Positions 1 through 7,389 of a DNA stretch of 33,500 nt are shown here, one piece after another. Position numbers and translations under genes: made by a program. Every line of letters begins with the position of its first letter. Position 1 is the first letter of the stretch. The stretch is from a virus, in IMG/VR virus record IMGVR_UViG_3300044611_000825, positions 1 through 33,500 of that record; one strand, 5' to 3'. The notes beneath the pieces are model-generated. The model ran no database searches. It worked only from the letters and a program-made list of their open reading frames with translations, and was not told the DNA's origin.

Positions 1-340
1 AATGGATAAGTTCTTTATGCTCTGGATGAGAATCGACGAAACTATTTACCGCACCAATAGCATCGTGACCAGTAATCTCTCTATTTTTAAGAGCATCAAG
101 CAAATCAAAAATACTTTTATAAGCATGACCTCTCAGATGAGATTTTTTCTTAAGATTATCGCTTGTCACAAAATATTGCCAAGTTGGATGATAAGTATAA
201 AGCAGAATGTTCTTAATAAAATTTGCACCAGCACCATTACCAGAAACATAGTCTGTAATAATGTCCACTTTATCGTTTGTGCTACTGGTGGCACGAAGAT
301 CACGAACAAAACCATCAAGATGTTCAAAACTATCGGTCAT
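1..340 (-). CDS. ATP-dependent DNA ligase, N-terminal part (cut by window edge)
   Basis: The frame opens at ATG 340 behind a strong AGGAGG ribosome site and runs off the left edge, so only about 113 residues are visible. They match the helical N-terminal domain of phage ATP-dependent DNA ligases: an early IKNILLYTYHPTWQYFVTS stretch, then a KKKSHLRG turn and a LLDALKNREITGHDAI / HPEHKELI segment. The catalytic KxDG lysine motif would lie outside the window. Such ligases seal nicks during phage replication and repair. It has its own promoter at 367-395. The family assignment is by remembered pattern and is fairly secure; no other family fits. Confidence 0.72.
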   Translation of the reverse strand, partial: MTDSFEHLDGFVRDLRATSSTNDKVDIITDYVSGNGAGANFIKNILLYTYHPTWQYFVTSDNLKKKSHLRGHAYKSIFDLLDALKNREITGHDAIGAVNSFVDSHPEHKELIH

Positions 341-366
341 ACCAAATCCTCCTGTGTTATCCCAAC

Positions 367-395
367 ATTCTAGCATAAGCCAATCGTCTTGTCAA
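367..395 (-). promoter_or_regulatory. Sigma-70 promoter for the DNA ligase gene
   Basis: TTGACA, 17-bp spacer, TAGAAT on the minus strand, about 27 bp upstream of the ligase start. A CGATTGG variant of the embedded CCGAT motif follows the -35 box. Confidence 0.75.
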
Positions 396-613
396 GTATC
401 GTCAATTTGTTTGCGTTTCTTGAACACCCTAGCCATAATTTGTATTAGGTCGCTACCAGCAGTCTGATAAAATGCCGGGCAAATAGCATGAATAATTAAT
501 AGAGCCCCCGATAAAAAACAAACAAATCCATAAAAAACAGCAAACTTAAAGTGCTGTAAATACGTCATCCCATTTTCTTCTAAGTGTTCAATCCACCTTT
601 TCTTTAAATTCAT
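392..613 (-). CDS. Small membrane protein, DUF6356-like
   Basis: A 73-residue protein. The internal ATG at 613 was chosen because it follows AAGAGGT and overlaps the upstream gene by only 26 bp. The basic amphipathic N-terminus (LKKRWIEHLEENGMTYLQHF) leads into one hydrophobic segment (about residues 22-45), a HAICPAFYQTAGSDLI turn and a basic tail. The HLEExGMTY...IIHA..P.xFxTxGSDL pattern resembles the DUF6356 family of phage and bacterial inner-membrane proteins with no known function. Membrane location is inferred from hydrophobicity. Confidence 0.65.
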   Translation of the reverse strand: MNLKKRWIEHLEENGMTYLQHFKFAVFYGFVCFLSGALLIIHAICPAFYQTAGSDLIQIMARVFKKRKQIDDT

Positions 614-1241
614 AGAAATAAACCTCTTCGTCGCTTTCACTCACCCATCTGCTTCCAGTGTTTTCACAACTAAATTCCAGTCCAAACACCTTCCAGTCTG
701 GTTTTTTATCAAACCTTTTGCTGATAAAGGAACCACCATCCATCCACAAGATTCTATTATTTGGTTGAATAAAATACTGACCACCATTTCCTTCAAAAAC
801 ATGACCGCATTTATGTCCAGCCGCTATTTCACCATAGCCATTTTGATACTGAGGCCCAAAACACCAGTCTATAGTAAATAGATATTTAGCCTTGTGTAGT
901 GTTTTATTCTTTAGAAGAATATTTGCTGCTCTATTTTTAGTATATTGATCAATTTTTATACTAGCGTAATAACTCATACTATCCCATAATTGAATCCAGT
1001 CCAAAGGATAGTCTGAGCCTCCACTTTCATTTGCTCTTAAATAGTGGATTGGAACTCTGGCGTGTTGACTGCCATACTCTGTCATAACAGAAAACAAGCC
1101 GCATCTTTGTGGAATACTCGTAAAGTTAAATACTTCTACTGGTATTCTATCTGAATTTATGTCTGGAGATTTGTTATATAGGAAATTTGTGTCAAGATAC
1201 GCTATGAAAATAGGAGTATCAATATTCAGATAGTTGCTCAT
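588..1241 (-). CDS. Conserved phage hypothetical protein
   Basis: A 217-residue soluble protein with no recognised domain. It is rich in aromatic residues, with blocks such as VPIHYLRANESGGSDYPLDW and YLFTIDWCFGPQYQNGY that look like a folded enzyme or binding domain. It starts in an ATGA overlap with the stop of the endonuclease VII-like gene upstream, so the two are translationally coupled. A homology search is needed to go further. Confidence 0.7.
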   Translation of the reverse strand: MSNYLNIDTPIFIAYLDTNFLYNKSPDINSDRIPVEVFNFTSIPQRCGLFSVMTEYGSQHARVPIHYLRANESGGSDYPLDWIQLWDSMSYYASIKIDQYTKNRAANILLKNKTLHKAKYLFTIDWCFGPQYQNGYGEIAAGHKCGHVFEGNGGQYFIQPNNRILWMDGGSFISKRFDKKPDWKVFGLEFSCENTGSRWVSESDEEVYFYEFKEKVD

Positions 1242-1576
1242 TTAGATCTCGACAATAAATAGTTCATAGCATTAACAATTCCAGTTAAGTTGTCCCCTAG
1301 TTTGCCTATGCCAGTATTACATCTGTCGCATATCCAACCCCTAAAACTATCATCCGTATGGTCATGATCTAATACCCATTTTATTGGTATCTTTTTGCAG
1401 CACTCACAAATTTCGGGTCTTGGTGGAGCCTCTTTATGTAGTTTGCCTCTAATCTTAGAATGTTTTTTAACGCACTTTTTACATCTACTATCCAATTTAT
1501 CTTTGTACATACTGTGTTTAGGAAAACTTTTCCTATTTTTCCTTTCGCCACAATACGAACAAATTTTTCTTGGCAT
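1238..1576 (-). CDS. Recombination endonuclease VII-like HNH nuclease
   Basis: A 112-residue protein with two N-terminal zinc-knuckle pairs (CSYCGERK and CKKC, residues 6-35) and a C-terminal core ECCKKIPIKWVLDHDH ... FRGWICDRCNTGIG. This is the endonuclease VII/HNH signature (paired CxxC, catalytic DHDH, CxxCN). T4 gp49 of this family resolves DNA junctions, but short free-standing copies with this N-terminal CxYCG finger are usually homing-type nucleases of phages. It sits in an operon with the 45-residue gene upstream and the 217-residue gene downstream. Confidence 0.82.
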   Translation of the reverse strand: MPRKICSYCGERKNRKSFPKHSMYKDKLDSRCKKCVKKHSKIRGKLHKEAPPRPEICECCKKIPIKWVLDHDHTDDSFRGWICDRCNTGIGKLGDNLTGIVNAMNYLLSRSK

Positions 1577-1582
1577 CTTAAC

Positions 1583-1720
1583 TTACTTCTTTTTCTTTTT
1601 GACTTTCTTTTCTAGTTTAGCCATTCTTTTTTCTAGAAGTTTAAGATACTCCATTTCTTTTTGGCGATGCTTGTTGTTTTCTTTTTGGGTTTTCTTAAAA
1701 AGTTTCTTCCATACGCTCAT
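1583..1720 (-). CDS. Tiny lysine-rich coiled-coil-like protein
   Basis: A 45-residue frame with ATG at 1720 behind AGGAGA. It ends 7 bp before the endonuclease VII-like start. About 40% of residues are Lys, in a heptad-like KEMEYLKLLEKRMAKLEKK pattern that could form a short coiled coil or bind nucleic acid. Function unknown. It is supported by the ribosome site and tight spacing only. Confidence 0.55.
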   Translation of the reverse strand: MSVWKKLFKKTQKENNKHRQKEMEYLKLLEKRMAKLEKKVKKKKK

Positions 1721-1749
1721 AATAATCTCCTATTAATATTAGTTTAAAG

Positions 1750-2105
1750 TGGACGAGTCGGGAGTCGAACCCGAGTCTTGTGATATTTCTAATTACATCT
1801 TCTACAAGTTTATTTTGTTCATGGGTTAAATAGGATTACAGAACAAACAAGATTCATTCCTATCTTACCAACTGCTCTTAACCTACAACCCGTTGGACAT
1901 TGTAAGTGCAGAGGGATTTAACGACAGACTTTTGATCGCTACCCTCATTCGCAATCGCAGTCTGTTACTGCCCGTTTTTATTAGGCAGCAAGTGCTAACT
2001 GAGTTGTGCCAGTTAAAGCATTTGATCCGGTTTTAAAGTGGCCTCCAGATCAACCACTACTTGCTTACATAATTTTCCATATCCAATCGAAACCTTTACT
2101 CGCCC
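1750..2105 (-). ncRNA. ssrA: Transfer-messenger RNA (tmRNA)
   Basis: The minus strand begins GGGCGAG followed by AAAGGTTTCGATTGG, and ends with a T-arm (TCGGG-TTCGACT-CCCGA) and CTCGTCC, which pairs fully with the first seven bases (one G-U). Discriminator is A; CCA is not encoded. An internal reading frame ends QLALAA followed by two stops at 1978-1983, the expected degradation-tag C-terminus. Read back in frame it gives GSNALTGTTQLALAA; the exact resume codon is uncertain. Length about 356 nt is normal. tmRNA rescues stalled ribosomes with SmpB. It lies downstream of tRNA-Ile and a small gene, probably on one transcript from the promoter at 2425. Confidence 0.9.
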
Positions 2106-2132
2106 GTAATTTTATATACACCTAGAGTCTTT

Positions 2133-2336
2133 TTAGGTCTCATTCCCGGCATTTATATCCGTATTAGATAGATTTTTAATTTCCTCCATAAGTTTTTGTA
2201 GATCATCATCACCAACAGGCATGATTATCCTGGTTAGTTCTGCTCTAAAATTCTCCATTTCTTGCCATAGCACAATATTGAGCGTAGCAGAAAATACGAG
2301 AGACAAAAACAACATTACAATAAGTGCATTTTTCAT
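2133..2336 (-). CDS. Small protein with N-terminal membrane anchor or signal
   Basis: A 67-residue frame starting MKN and then about 20 hydrophobic residues (ALIVMLFLSLVFSATLNIVL), followed by an acidic amphipathic tail. The N-terminus could be a signal peptide or a membrane anchor. It sits between tRNA-Ile and tmRNA, with its ATG 3 bp from the tRNA 3' end and no clear ribosome site, which lowers confidence. Function unknown. Confidence 0.5.
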   Translation of the reverse strand: MKNALIVMLFLSLVFSATLNIVLWQEMENFRAELTRIIMPVGDDDLQKLMEEIKNLSNTDINAGNET

Positions 2337-2338
2337 AA

Positions 2339-2411
2339 TAGGGCGTGAGAGAATCGAACTCCCTTAACTACCTTATAAGAGTAGCGTCTTAGACCATTAG
2401 ACGAACGCCCC
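2339..2411 (-). tRNA. tRNA-Ile (anticodon UAU)
   Basis: A full cloverleaf on the minus strand: acceptor GGGGCGT/ACGCCCT, D-arm GTC..GAC, anticodon stem CTACT/GGTAG with loop CTTATAA, and T-arm GGGAG-TTCGATT-CTCTC. Anticodon UAU reads the AUA isoleucine codon, which is common in this AT-rich genome. Confidence 0.88.
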
Positions 2412-2424
2412 GCATTGTTCTGTT

Positions 2425-2453
2425 ATTCTACATCATCGACCATCGGTTGTCAA
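2425..2453 (-). promoter_or_regulatory. Promoter for tRNA-Ile / small gene / tmRNA
   Basis: TTGACA, 17-bp spacer, TAGAAT, 14 bp upstream of the mature tRNA-Ile 5' end. CCGATGG begins 1 nt after the -35 box. Confidence 0.75.
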
Positions 2454-2476
2454 CACTTGAGCCTAAAAAATAAATG

Positions 2477-2656
2477 TCAGAGAACACCAAAAACTTTCAT
2501 CATAATAATAGAACTCATAACTAAGCCCACAATACTAGTAAGTGTGCGAATAAGTTCAAACTTATGGTTGTGTTTATCTACCCATAACTCAAAACTATCC
2601 CTGAGTTTACCCTGCCTCTTAAGTTTATCAAGCCTTTTTTGGCTGAGTCTTTCCAT
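2477..2656 (-). CDS. Small basic membrane protein
   Basis: A 59-residue frame whose ATG at 2656 overlaps the upstream stop as TAATG and is preceded by AAAGGA. A longer frame from GTG 2698 has no ribosome site. The first 35 residues are strongly basic (MERLSQKRLDKLKRQGKLR) and one hydrophobic segment (TLTSIVGLVMSSIIMMKVFG) ends the protein, suggesting a C-terminally anchored membrane protein. Function unknown. Confidence 0.6.
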   Translation of the reverse strand: MERLSQKRLDKLKRQGKLRDSFELWVDKHNHKFELIRTLTSIVGLVMSSIIMMKVFGVL

Positions 2657-2808
2657 TATTCGTCCTTTGATTCTAGCGACCTTAGTATTCTTTGGCACTC
2701 TTGTAGTTTAGAATCCATATCCATACATTTTTTGCATAGTTCGGAGTCTACATATTCTTTAATCTTGTCTATCTCCGCTTTTAGTTCGATTATTTGGTTG
2801 ATGTTCAT
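2656..2808 (-). CDS. Small helical hypothetical protein
   Basis: A 50-residue frame from ATG 2808 with GAGG about 9 nt upstream. It ends in a TAATG junction with the next gene. Predicted to be all helix, with a CKKCMDMDSKLQEC segment holding three cysteines. It overlaps the end of the 133-residue gene upstream by 50 bp in another frame. Function unknown. Confidence 0.55.
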   Translation of the reverse strand: MNINQIIELKAEIDKIKEYVDSELCKKCMDMDSKLQECQRILRSLESKDE

Positions 2809-3160
2809 TATTGGATACCTCAGTATTGTTACCTTTATTTTGCGGCATCCAAAAAATCATTTCGCCACTTTCATCATCCCATGCACACTCAAGTTTTCCA
2901 GCCGCAGCAAGTTTCGCTAAACCAACTTCGTGTAGCCAAATGCTAACCTCTTCAAATGTGTCATTAAAACTATCTTCATCGACTATATATCTATCGTTCT
3001 CGTCAATACCAACAATATGATTTGAGATAATATCCTTAACTTGATTGATGGTTATAAAGTCGTCCAGATTTTCTGTATAGTTTTCACACAAAGAGGATGC
3101 TGCTGCTGATCTAATACTATCGGCATAAGCATCCAAATCTAACACGCTGTAAGTTTCCAT
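2759..3160 (-). CDS. Hypothetical acidic protein
   Basis: A 133-residue frame with an AGGGG ribosome site 7 nt before ATG 3160. It is acidic over residues 1-110, with a mixed helix/strand pattern (LDDFITINQVKDIISNHIVG, then SIWLHEVGLAKLAAAGKLEC), and has a polar low-complexity tail rich in Asn and Lys. The tail overlaps the next gene, so part of it may be there only because of the overlap. No recognised domain. Confidence 0.65.
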   Translation of the reverse strand: METYSVLDLDAYADSIRSAAASSLCENYTENLDDFITINQVKDIISNHIVGIDENDRYIVDEDSFNDTFEEVSIWLHEVGLAKLAAAGKLECAWDDESGEMIFWMPQNKGNNTEVSNNEHQPNNRTKSGDRQD

Positions 3161-3176
3161 ATTAATACCCCTAAAA

Positions 3177-3458
3177 CTAGATAAATCTTTTAATACTTGA
3201 TGAATCCTGATTATTAGCCATTTTCTCTAGCAGTCTATCTATGGTTTGCTGTAAATTATAGTTTCCTCTTGGGAGCCACTTACTATCTTCATAAAGAGCG
3301 GTCATTATTTGAGGAATATAATGCTGGTAGGCTATTTCAAATTCCTCTGGAAAATAATGCTTTAGGATACGCTCAATATGAAACATACTATTGGTAATTT
3401 CATCCCTATAGTCTATTAGTTTATTGAATTGATCCCTTTGTTCTTGTGTAAAATTCAT
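3177..3458 (-). CDS. Hypothetical helical protein
   Basis: A 93-residue protein starting in an ATGA overlap with the upstream zinc-finger gene. Entirely helical by composition (EQRDQFNKLIDYRDEITNSM, then HIERILKHYFPEEFEIAY). No recognised family. Coupled translation with its neighbour suggests co-regulation. Confidence 0.65.
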   Translation of the reverse strand: MNFTQEQRDQFNKLIDYRDEITNSMFHIERILKHYFPEEFEIAYQHYIPQIMTALYEDSKWLPRGNYNLQQTIDRLLEKMANNQDSSSIKRFI

Positions 3459-3868
3459 GTGACTTGTTCTCGGGGCTTAAGTTTCATCATTTTATGTTTG
3501 GTTTTCCAAACTCCAGTTTCCTTGTTTTGAATATCCCCATTCATCCAAATATGACAGAAACCGGCCTGCTTGTCAATACCCCATGCGAGAATACCATTTT
3601 CATCTACCTTTTCCACAACAAAACGTCCGCGATAACCCATTGGGATAAATTCACCCCGGCTTACATAGAATGGGCCGCCAGCAACCTTGATCCTATCCCC
3701 CTTAATCAGTTCTCTCCAATTAAAGTCACGAATAATCTTTGTATTTTTTGATTCCTTGCTTTTTGCCTTAAAAACAAATGGATGATTACAATTCTTGCAC
3801 ATATATGCACGGGGGCCAGTAACCGTGCCGCACTTGTCACAAGCCTTCTTACCTTTACCAAGACCCAT
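3455..3868 (-). CDS. Zinc-ribbon hypothetical phage protein
   Basis: A 137-residue protein. ATG 3868 was chosen because AGGAG lies 8 nt upstream and a promoter sits at 3907-3934; a longer frame to 4015 would start upstream of that promoter. Residues 8-30 hold a four-cysteine zinc ribbon (ACDKCGTVTGPRAYMCKNC). The remainder is a beta-rich domain (GDRIKVAGGPFYVSRGEFIP) resembling small SH3-like folds. Possibly nucleic-acid binding; this is inference. Confidence 0.72.
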   Translation of the reverse strand: MGLGKGKKACDKCGTVTGPRAYMCKNCNHPFVFKAKSKESKNTKIIRDFNWRELIKGDRIKVAGGPFYVSRGEFIPMGYRGRFVVEKVDENGILAWGIDKQAGFCHIWMNGDIQNKETGVWKTKHKMMKLKPREQVT

Positions 3869-3906
3869 AATCTGATCTCCTGTGATTGAGTAACTGATAC
3901 GCTCTA

Positions 3907-3934
3907 AGTATAACATACCAATCGGCACTGTCAA
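3907..3934 (-). promoter_or_regulatory. Promoter for the zinc-ribbon gene
   Basis: TTGACA, 16-bp spacer, TATACT. CCGATTG starts 3 nt after the -35 box. Confidence 0.75.
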
Positions 3935-3944
3935 GCCATAGTCT

Positions 3945-4364
3945 TTAAGAATTTCTATGAGCCTCACAACGAGTTGAAATCCAACCCTCTTTATTGGGCT
4001 CTCCTTTGTTTCCACAAATATCGCAAATCTTATAACTCATTGCTTCTGCCATGCTCACTAAACCTTCTATATATTCATCCCCACCACTAAAATAAACTCT
4101 AAGACCACCGTACTTTTCTTTAATTTGGTCAAATTTTACAGGAAAATACTCAGTAATAGTAGCATATTCTGGATTATATTTTGTTCTGGCTTCAATGTTT
4201 CCTTCATGCTGGTTAATCATCCAACAAAGAGAAGATAGAATGTCATACCAACCTTCTCCGCACTCTATGCCAAAACACATAGGGCTTTCCATAGGAGTCT
4301 TGTTTTTATTGACAAAAAGTTGTGGATATTTTTCGTATAACTGATTTTGTAATTCGCTGTTCAT
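3945..4364 (-). CDS. Conserved phage hypothetical protein with C-terminal CxxC zinc site
   Basis: A 139-residue protein of a type I recognise from many phages but cannot name. It has an N-terminal helix (LYEKYPQLF), then GIECGEGWYDILSSLC, then IKEKYGGLRVYFSGGDEYI, then ICDICGNKGEP and a final RCEAH, so the last 30 residues could bind zinc. ATG overlaps the upstream stop (ATGA). Function unknown. Confidence 0.75.
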   Translation of the reverse strand: MNSELQNQLYEKYPQLFVNKNKTPMESPMCFGIECGEGWYDILSSLCWMINQHEGNIEARTKYNPEYATITEYFPVKFDQIKEKYGGLRVYFSGGDEYIEGLVSMAEAMSYKICDICGNKGEPNKEGWISTRCEAHRNS

Positions 4365-4609
4365 AGTCTTTGTTTTCTTTTTTGTTCTTCTGATTTATAA
4401 TCCGGTTCTGGTATGATAGTAAGTTTACCGGGGCTATAGTGACAAAAGTAACTTTGCTTAATCTTTCGTTTAATTAAATTGTTTTCTTCGATTTCAACAT
4501 AGATATTAATGCGATAGCGGTTTTCAAAAACATTAATAATTTTAATCATCAAATAGTTTTTGGGCTTATCTACCTGCTTAAACAATAAACTCTCAATCTC
4601 TAAATCCAT
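4361..4609 (-). CDS. Hypothetical beta-rich protein
   Basis: An 82-residue frame starting in a TAATG overlap and ending in an ATGA overlap, so firmly inside the operon. Alternating hydrophobic/charged strands (YLMIKIINVFENRYRINIYV) suggest a small beta domain. No family recognised. Confidence 0.65.
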   Translation of the reverse strand: MDLEIESLLFKQVDKPKNYLMIKIINVFENRYRINIYVEIEENNLIKRKIKQSYFCHYSPGKLTIIPEPDYKSEEQKRKQRL

Positions 4610-4827
4610 TACCTAGCCCTCCGATTTGCTCTATGAAGAATACGAATAGTTTCTTTGGCGTTACTTGGAACCATAACTAAACTTGGTGCTGTTTTATGTC
4701 CCCAATCCATAAAACCAACAGCACGATGCTCAACACTACATTCTGTGCAAATGATTTTGCGTCCAGTCTCAGTTAAAAACTCATACCGATCAATACCAAC
4801 GCAGTTTTTACAATAGATACAGTTCAT
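4609..4827 (-). CDS. Small zinc-finger protein
   Basis: A 72-residue protein with CIYCKNC at residues 3-9 and CTEC about 20 residues later, a likely four-cysteine zinc site, and an Arg-rich end (RILHRANRRAR). The promoter at 4847-4874 directly precedes it. Probably a nucleic-acid-binding or structural zinc protein; no family name can be given. Confidence 0.65.
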   Translation of the reverse strand: MNCIYCKNCVGIDRYEFLTETGRKIICTECSVEHRAVGFMDWGHKTAPSLVMVPSNAKETIRILHRANRRAR

Positions 4828-4846
4828 GGCAACCTCCGTTTAGCGG

Positions 4847-4874
4847 ATTATACCATAGTCATCGGCATTGTCAA
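4847..4874 (-). promoter_or_regulatory. Promoter for the 4827-3945 operon
   Basis: TTGACA, 16-bp spacer, TATAAT. CCGATGA starts 3 nt after the -35 box. The promoter overlaps the 3' end of the deaminase-like gene. Confidence 0.78.
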
Positions 4875-5306
4875 CTCGTCTACTGTAATCAAATTTCCAA
4901 TACTGTCACTAAAATTGCCGCCATCGGTACTATAATAAATATCTTTCAATCCAACAGCACTTAAGAGTTTATTACAATTTTCGCAAGGTTTACTTCCAAG
5001 TATTAGTCCCTTTCGATTAATTCTAAGAACACATAATGTCCAATCAGAACGAATGGTATTGTATTGATCCAAAAGTTTAGAAATAAGATGAGATTCAGCG
5101 TGTACATATGGATATTCTATATATTTAGGAAGATTAAACTGCTCACCTATACGATAGGCTCTGGTATTAGTTTTTATCGGATTGTTTTTGGTGAAACAAA
5201 TCATTTTGTTACCATGAAAAGCAGCGGCATAGTGGTAACACCTAATAAGAGGACTTGGATTCCAATTAGCGTATGCTTTACGTATTGTCTTGTTTATTAT
5301 TTTCAT
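4848..5306 (-). CDS. Cytidine/deoxycytidylate deaminase-like zinc protein
   Basis: A 152-residue protein with the zinc-hydrolase signature of the CDA fold: HAE at residues 69-71 (zinc ligand and proton-shuttling Glu) and PCENC at 107-111 (two Cys ligands), at the right spacing. The family deaminates cytosine or related bases; the phage members usually act on dCMP or on RNA. The sequence between motifs is not that of a typical T4-type dCMP deaminase, so substrate is left open. It overlaps the upstream 60-residue gene by 29 bp. Confidence 0.75.
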   Translation of the reverse strand: MKIINKTIRKAYANWNPSPLIRCYHYAAAFHGNKMICFTKNNPIKTNTRAYRIGEQFNLPKYIEYPYVHAESHLISKLLDQYNTIRSDWTLCVLRINRKGLILGSKPCENCNKLLSAVGLKDIYYSTDGGNFSDSIGNLITVDELTMPMTMV

Positions 5307-5460
5307 TATCCGTATTATCCAATGTGCTTTGATATGTTTTGCTATAAGTATCGTCTATCACTGGCTCTGGATATAACTTATCGGCAGATGACAATGGGAC
5401 AAGATTTACCCTCTTACTTTGTGGAGAGTCTGTTAGTTTGATTTTTTGTGGCTCTTTCAT
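5278..5460 (-). CDS. Short polar hypothetical protein
   Basis: A 60-residue, disordered-looking protein (rich in Asp, Asn, Ser and Thr) with AGGAC upstream of ATG 5460. It lies between two supported genes in the same operon. No function can be suggested. Confidence 0.5.
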   Translation of the reverse strand: MKEPQKIKLTDSPQSKRVNLVPLSSADKLYPEPVIDDTYSKTYQSTLDNTDNENNKQDNT

Positions 5461-5468
5461 ATTATGTC

Positions 5469-5615
5469 CTATTTAGTAGCAAGCATATATAGGCCGCAGT
5501 TAGCAAAAGAGTAGCCAGCATACGCTATGCCAAGACCATAATTGCCTTTACAAAACTGCTCTATACTAACATAAGCATATACGCAGCCAGTTAGTGCTAT
5601 TAGCCATCCACTCAT
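5469..5615 (-). CDS. Tiny membrane protein of phage type
   Basis: A 48-residue frame with AAAGGAG before ATG 5615, in an ATGA overlap with the uvdE stop. It has two hydrophobic stretches (WLIALTGCVYAYVSI and LGIAYAGYSFANCGLYMLA) joined by EQFCKGNYG. The YVxxEQ..KGN..xGIAYxGYxFAN.GLY pattern recurs in small membrane proteins of several large phages. Function unknown. Confidence 0.65.
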   Translation of the reverse strand: MSGWLIALTGCVYAYVSIEQFCKGNYGLGIAYAGYSFANCGLYMLATK

Positions 5616-6526
5616 GTTAATACTCCTTTACAAATTTCTTCGTGCTTCTCTATAGCGTAGTCTTTTGCTTTTAGTTCCATATCTACATCAAAATCTAGTC
5701 CATAGGTTTCAAACTTATTATAGGCATAATCTGCATGGGCTCTAGGATTATTACCTTCTCTTGATTCACTATAATGAAATAGTGGTTTGTGTCCATGCCA
5801 AGTGTCGTGACACGCAATAATGGCTGTATTTTCATTAAGCATATCAGAATGGCATTTGTGATGCAAATAGTCGAACGTGATAGGGATATTGGTTTTAGGA
5901 TGAAAATGAGTGATTAGTTCACGAACACTCCAACAATTCAATTTGTCATCATTCTCAATAACAAGTCTTGCCTTGCAATTATCGTCTAATTTATCAAAGT
6001 TGCGTTTAAATCGTTCAATGATTTCATCATACGTTCCATTTTTATTATGAACGTGCAAATTCATTGGGTTGTAGTAATTTGCTTTACAGCCAATCCTGTC
6101 GAGAAAACTGCTATAGAAATTAAGTTCTGTAATAGTTTTTTCTACTGCTTTTTCATTGGTGGATGCAAGAACATTAAACTCTGATGGGTGACAAGATATG
6201 CGAACACCCTTATCTTTAATGGTTTGTTCTATATTGTCCATTTCATCTTGAATATCGTCATAATTAGGCAAATCTTCTAGAGAAATATTAGCCTCATCAA
6301 AAGTGATAAGAGGAAATAGATCACTACTAACTCTATAAGAGTAGCCATTATCACCGCAAAACTGGATTGTTTCATTGGTTACAACCATATTATTGTGGAT
6401 ACGATCACCAAGGATACTCAACGCTTCCACTCTTGGAAGTGAAGCGAAACGCTTGTAGGTCATTGTTTTAAATCCATGACCCTGTTCCTTAAGTTTTAAA
6501 GATATGCAGCACAGACCGTAAGCCAT
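5612..6526 (-). CDS. uvdE: UV DNA damage endonuclease UvdE
   Basis: A 304-residue protein of usual UVDE length with the TIM-barrel metal-site blocks: GVRISCHPSEFNVLAS, YYNPMNLHVHNKNGTY, ARLVIENDD, PITFDYLHHKCHS and IACHDTWHGHK. UvdE nicks DNA immediately 5' of pyrimidine dimers and other lesions using divalent metals. It has its own promoter (6548-6575) and an AGGAGA ribosome site. A phage copy would repair UV-damaged phage DNA. Confidence 0.95.
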   Translation of the reverse strand: MAYGLCCISLKLKEQGHGFKTMTYKRFASLPRVEALSILGDRIHNNMVVTNETIQFCGDNGYSYRVSSDLFPLITFDEANISLEDLPNYDDIQDEMDNIEQTIKDKGVRISCHPSEFNVLASTNEKAVEKTITELNFYSSFLDRIGCKANYYNPMNLHVHNKNGTYDEIIERFKRNFDKLDDNCKARLVIENDDKLNCWSVRELITHFHPKTNIPITFDYLHHKCHSDMLNENTAIIACHDTWHGHKPLFHYSESREGNNPRAHADYAYNKFETYGLDFDVDMELKAKDYAIEKHEEICKGVLT

Positions 6527-6547
6527 AGATTCTCCTAAGATAGCATC

Positions 6548-6575
6548 AGTATACTACGCTATCGGCATCTGTCAA
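6548..6575 (-). promoter_or_regulatory. Promoter for uvdE
   Basis: TTGACA, 16-bp spacer, TATACT, just upstream of uvdE. CCGATAG starts 4 nt after the -35 box. Confidence 0.8.
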
Positions 6576-7195
6576 CGCGATTCTTGAGTTTCTTCGTATT
6601 CTTGCAGAAGTGCTGCTCTCATAGGCTCTGTGATATTATTAGAATCTAGATAATAGGCAAGATTCATATGAAATGTATTAGGCATATGACTGAGAACCCT
6701 ATCAGAATAGATGGGATTCTTTGGTCTTTTGCGTAAAGAGCGATTAATGTGATAATGAAGCAGATATGCGTTAACTGCACGAATATACTTATCAACACTT
6801 ACATCTTCTATAGGGTTATTGTGCAGCAATCTTAGTGCCTTGTTCTCACAATCATGTTCTAATTCTAGAATATCATGAAGACTTTGGTTTAATTCCTCAT
6901 CCGTATAATTAGACTCTGGCTTATCTATCCATTCAAATAAAGTGTCATATGTTAATAACGACCTATCCCATAGGTCACGATTATTTTTCCACTGTAAGTA
7001 GTGACAATATTCATGCAAGAATACTTCAAAACCCATATCATGGTCTAAAGCAACAACCAATTCCCTCTCACCATCTTCTGCACCAAACCATCCTCCATAA
7101 CCATCTAATTCCTTTTTTCTATGTATCAACACAGAAAATCCATTGGCTAAAAGTTCTCTGGTGCATTTGGTGATAAAATTTAGTTTAGTATCCAT
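6572..7195 (-). CDS. Putative HExxH metallopeptidase
   Basis: A 207-residue protein with FEVFLHEYCHYLQW at residues 57-70, a zinc-metallopeptidase HExxH motif in a hydrophobic helix. An LELEHDCENKAL segment about 50 residues later could supply the third, acidic ligand. No signal peptide, so presumably cytoplasmic. Related phage proteins are annotated only as putative metallopeptidases; substrate unknown. ATG 7195 follows closely on the 63-residue gene. Confidence 0.75.
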   Translation of the reverse strand: MDTKLNFITKCTRELLANGFSVLIHRKKELDGYGGWFGAEDGERELVVALDHDMGFEVFLHEYCHYLQWKNNRDLWDRSLLTYDTLFEWIDKPESNYTDEELNQSLHDILELEHDCENKALRLLHNNPIEDVSVDKYIRAVNAYLLHYHINRSLRKRPKNPIYSDRVLSHMPNTFHMNLAYYLDSNNITEPMRAALLQEYEETQESR

Positions 7196-7197
7196 AC

Positions 7198-7389
7198 TTA
7201 TGCTCTGTTTTCGGTAACGTCTATCGCAGAATAAATTCTCATAACTTTATGGGTGGGTTCAAAATATTGCTGAAAAGCCAGTTGTGCTTCTAGTTCGGTT
7301 GTTGTAAAAAAAGTTTCATGCAGCAAAATAGTTTGCTTATACTTATCGTTTTTTTCGTATCCCTGACCAGTAACTAAAAATTCTAACAT
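7198..7389 (-). CDS. Hypothetical protein
   Basis: A 63-residue protein in a TAATG overlap with the upstream membrane gene. It has a beta strand-helix-strand look (EFLVTGQGY..., TELEAQLAFQQYF, KVMRIYSAIDV). The EA-Q-AFQQYF pattern resembles small phage proteins of the 'ripple' alpha/beta type, but no family is assigned. Confidence 0.6.
   Translation of the reverse strand: MLEFLVTGQGYEKNDKYKQTILLHETFFTTTELEAQLAFQQYFEPTHKVMRIYSAIDVTENRA

Noticed and set aside
2-373. 123-residue plus-strand open frame at the left edge
   Set aside because: The minus strand here encodes the DNA ligase N-terminus with a strong ribosome site and promoter.
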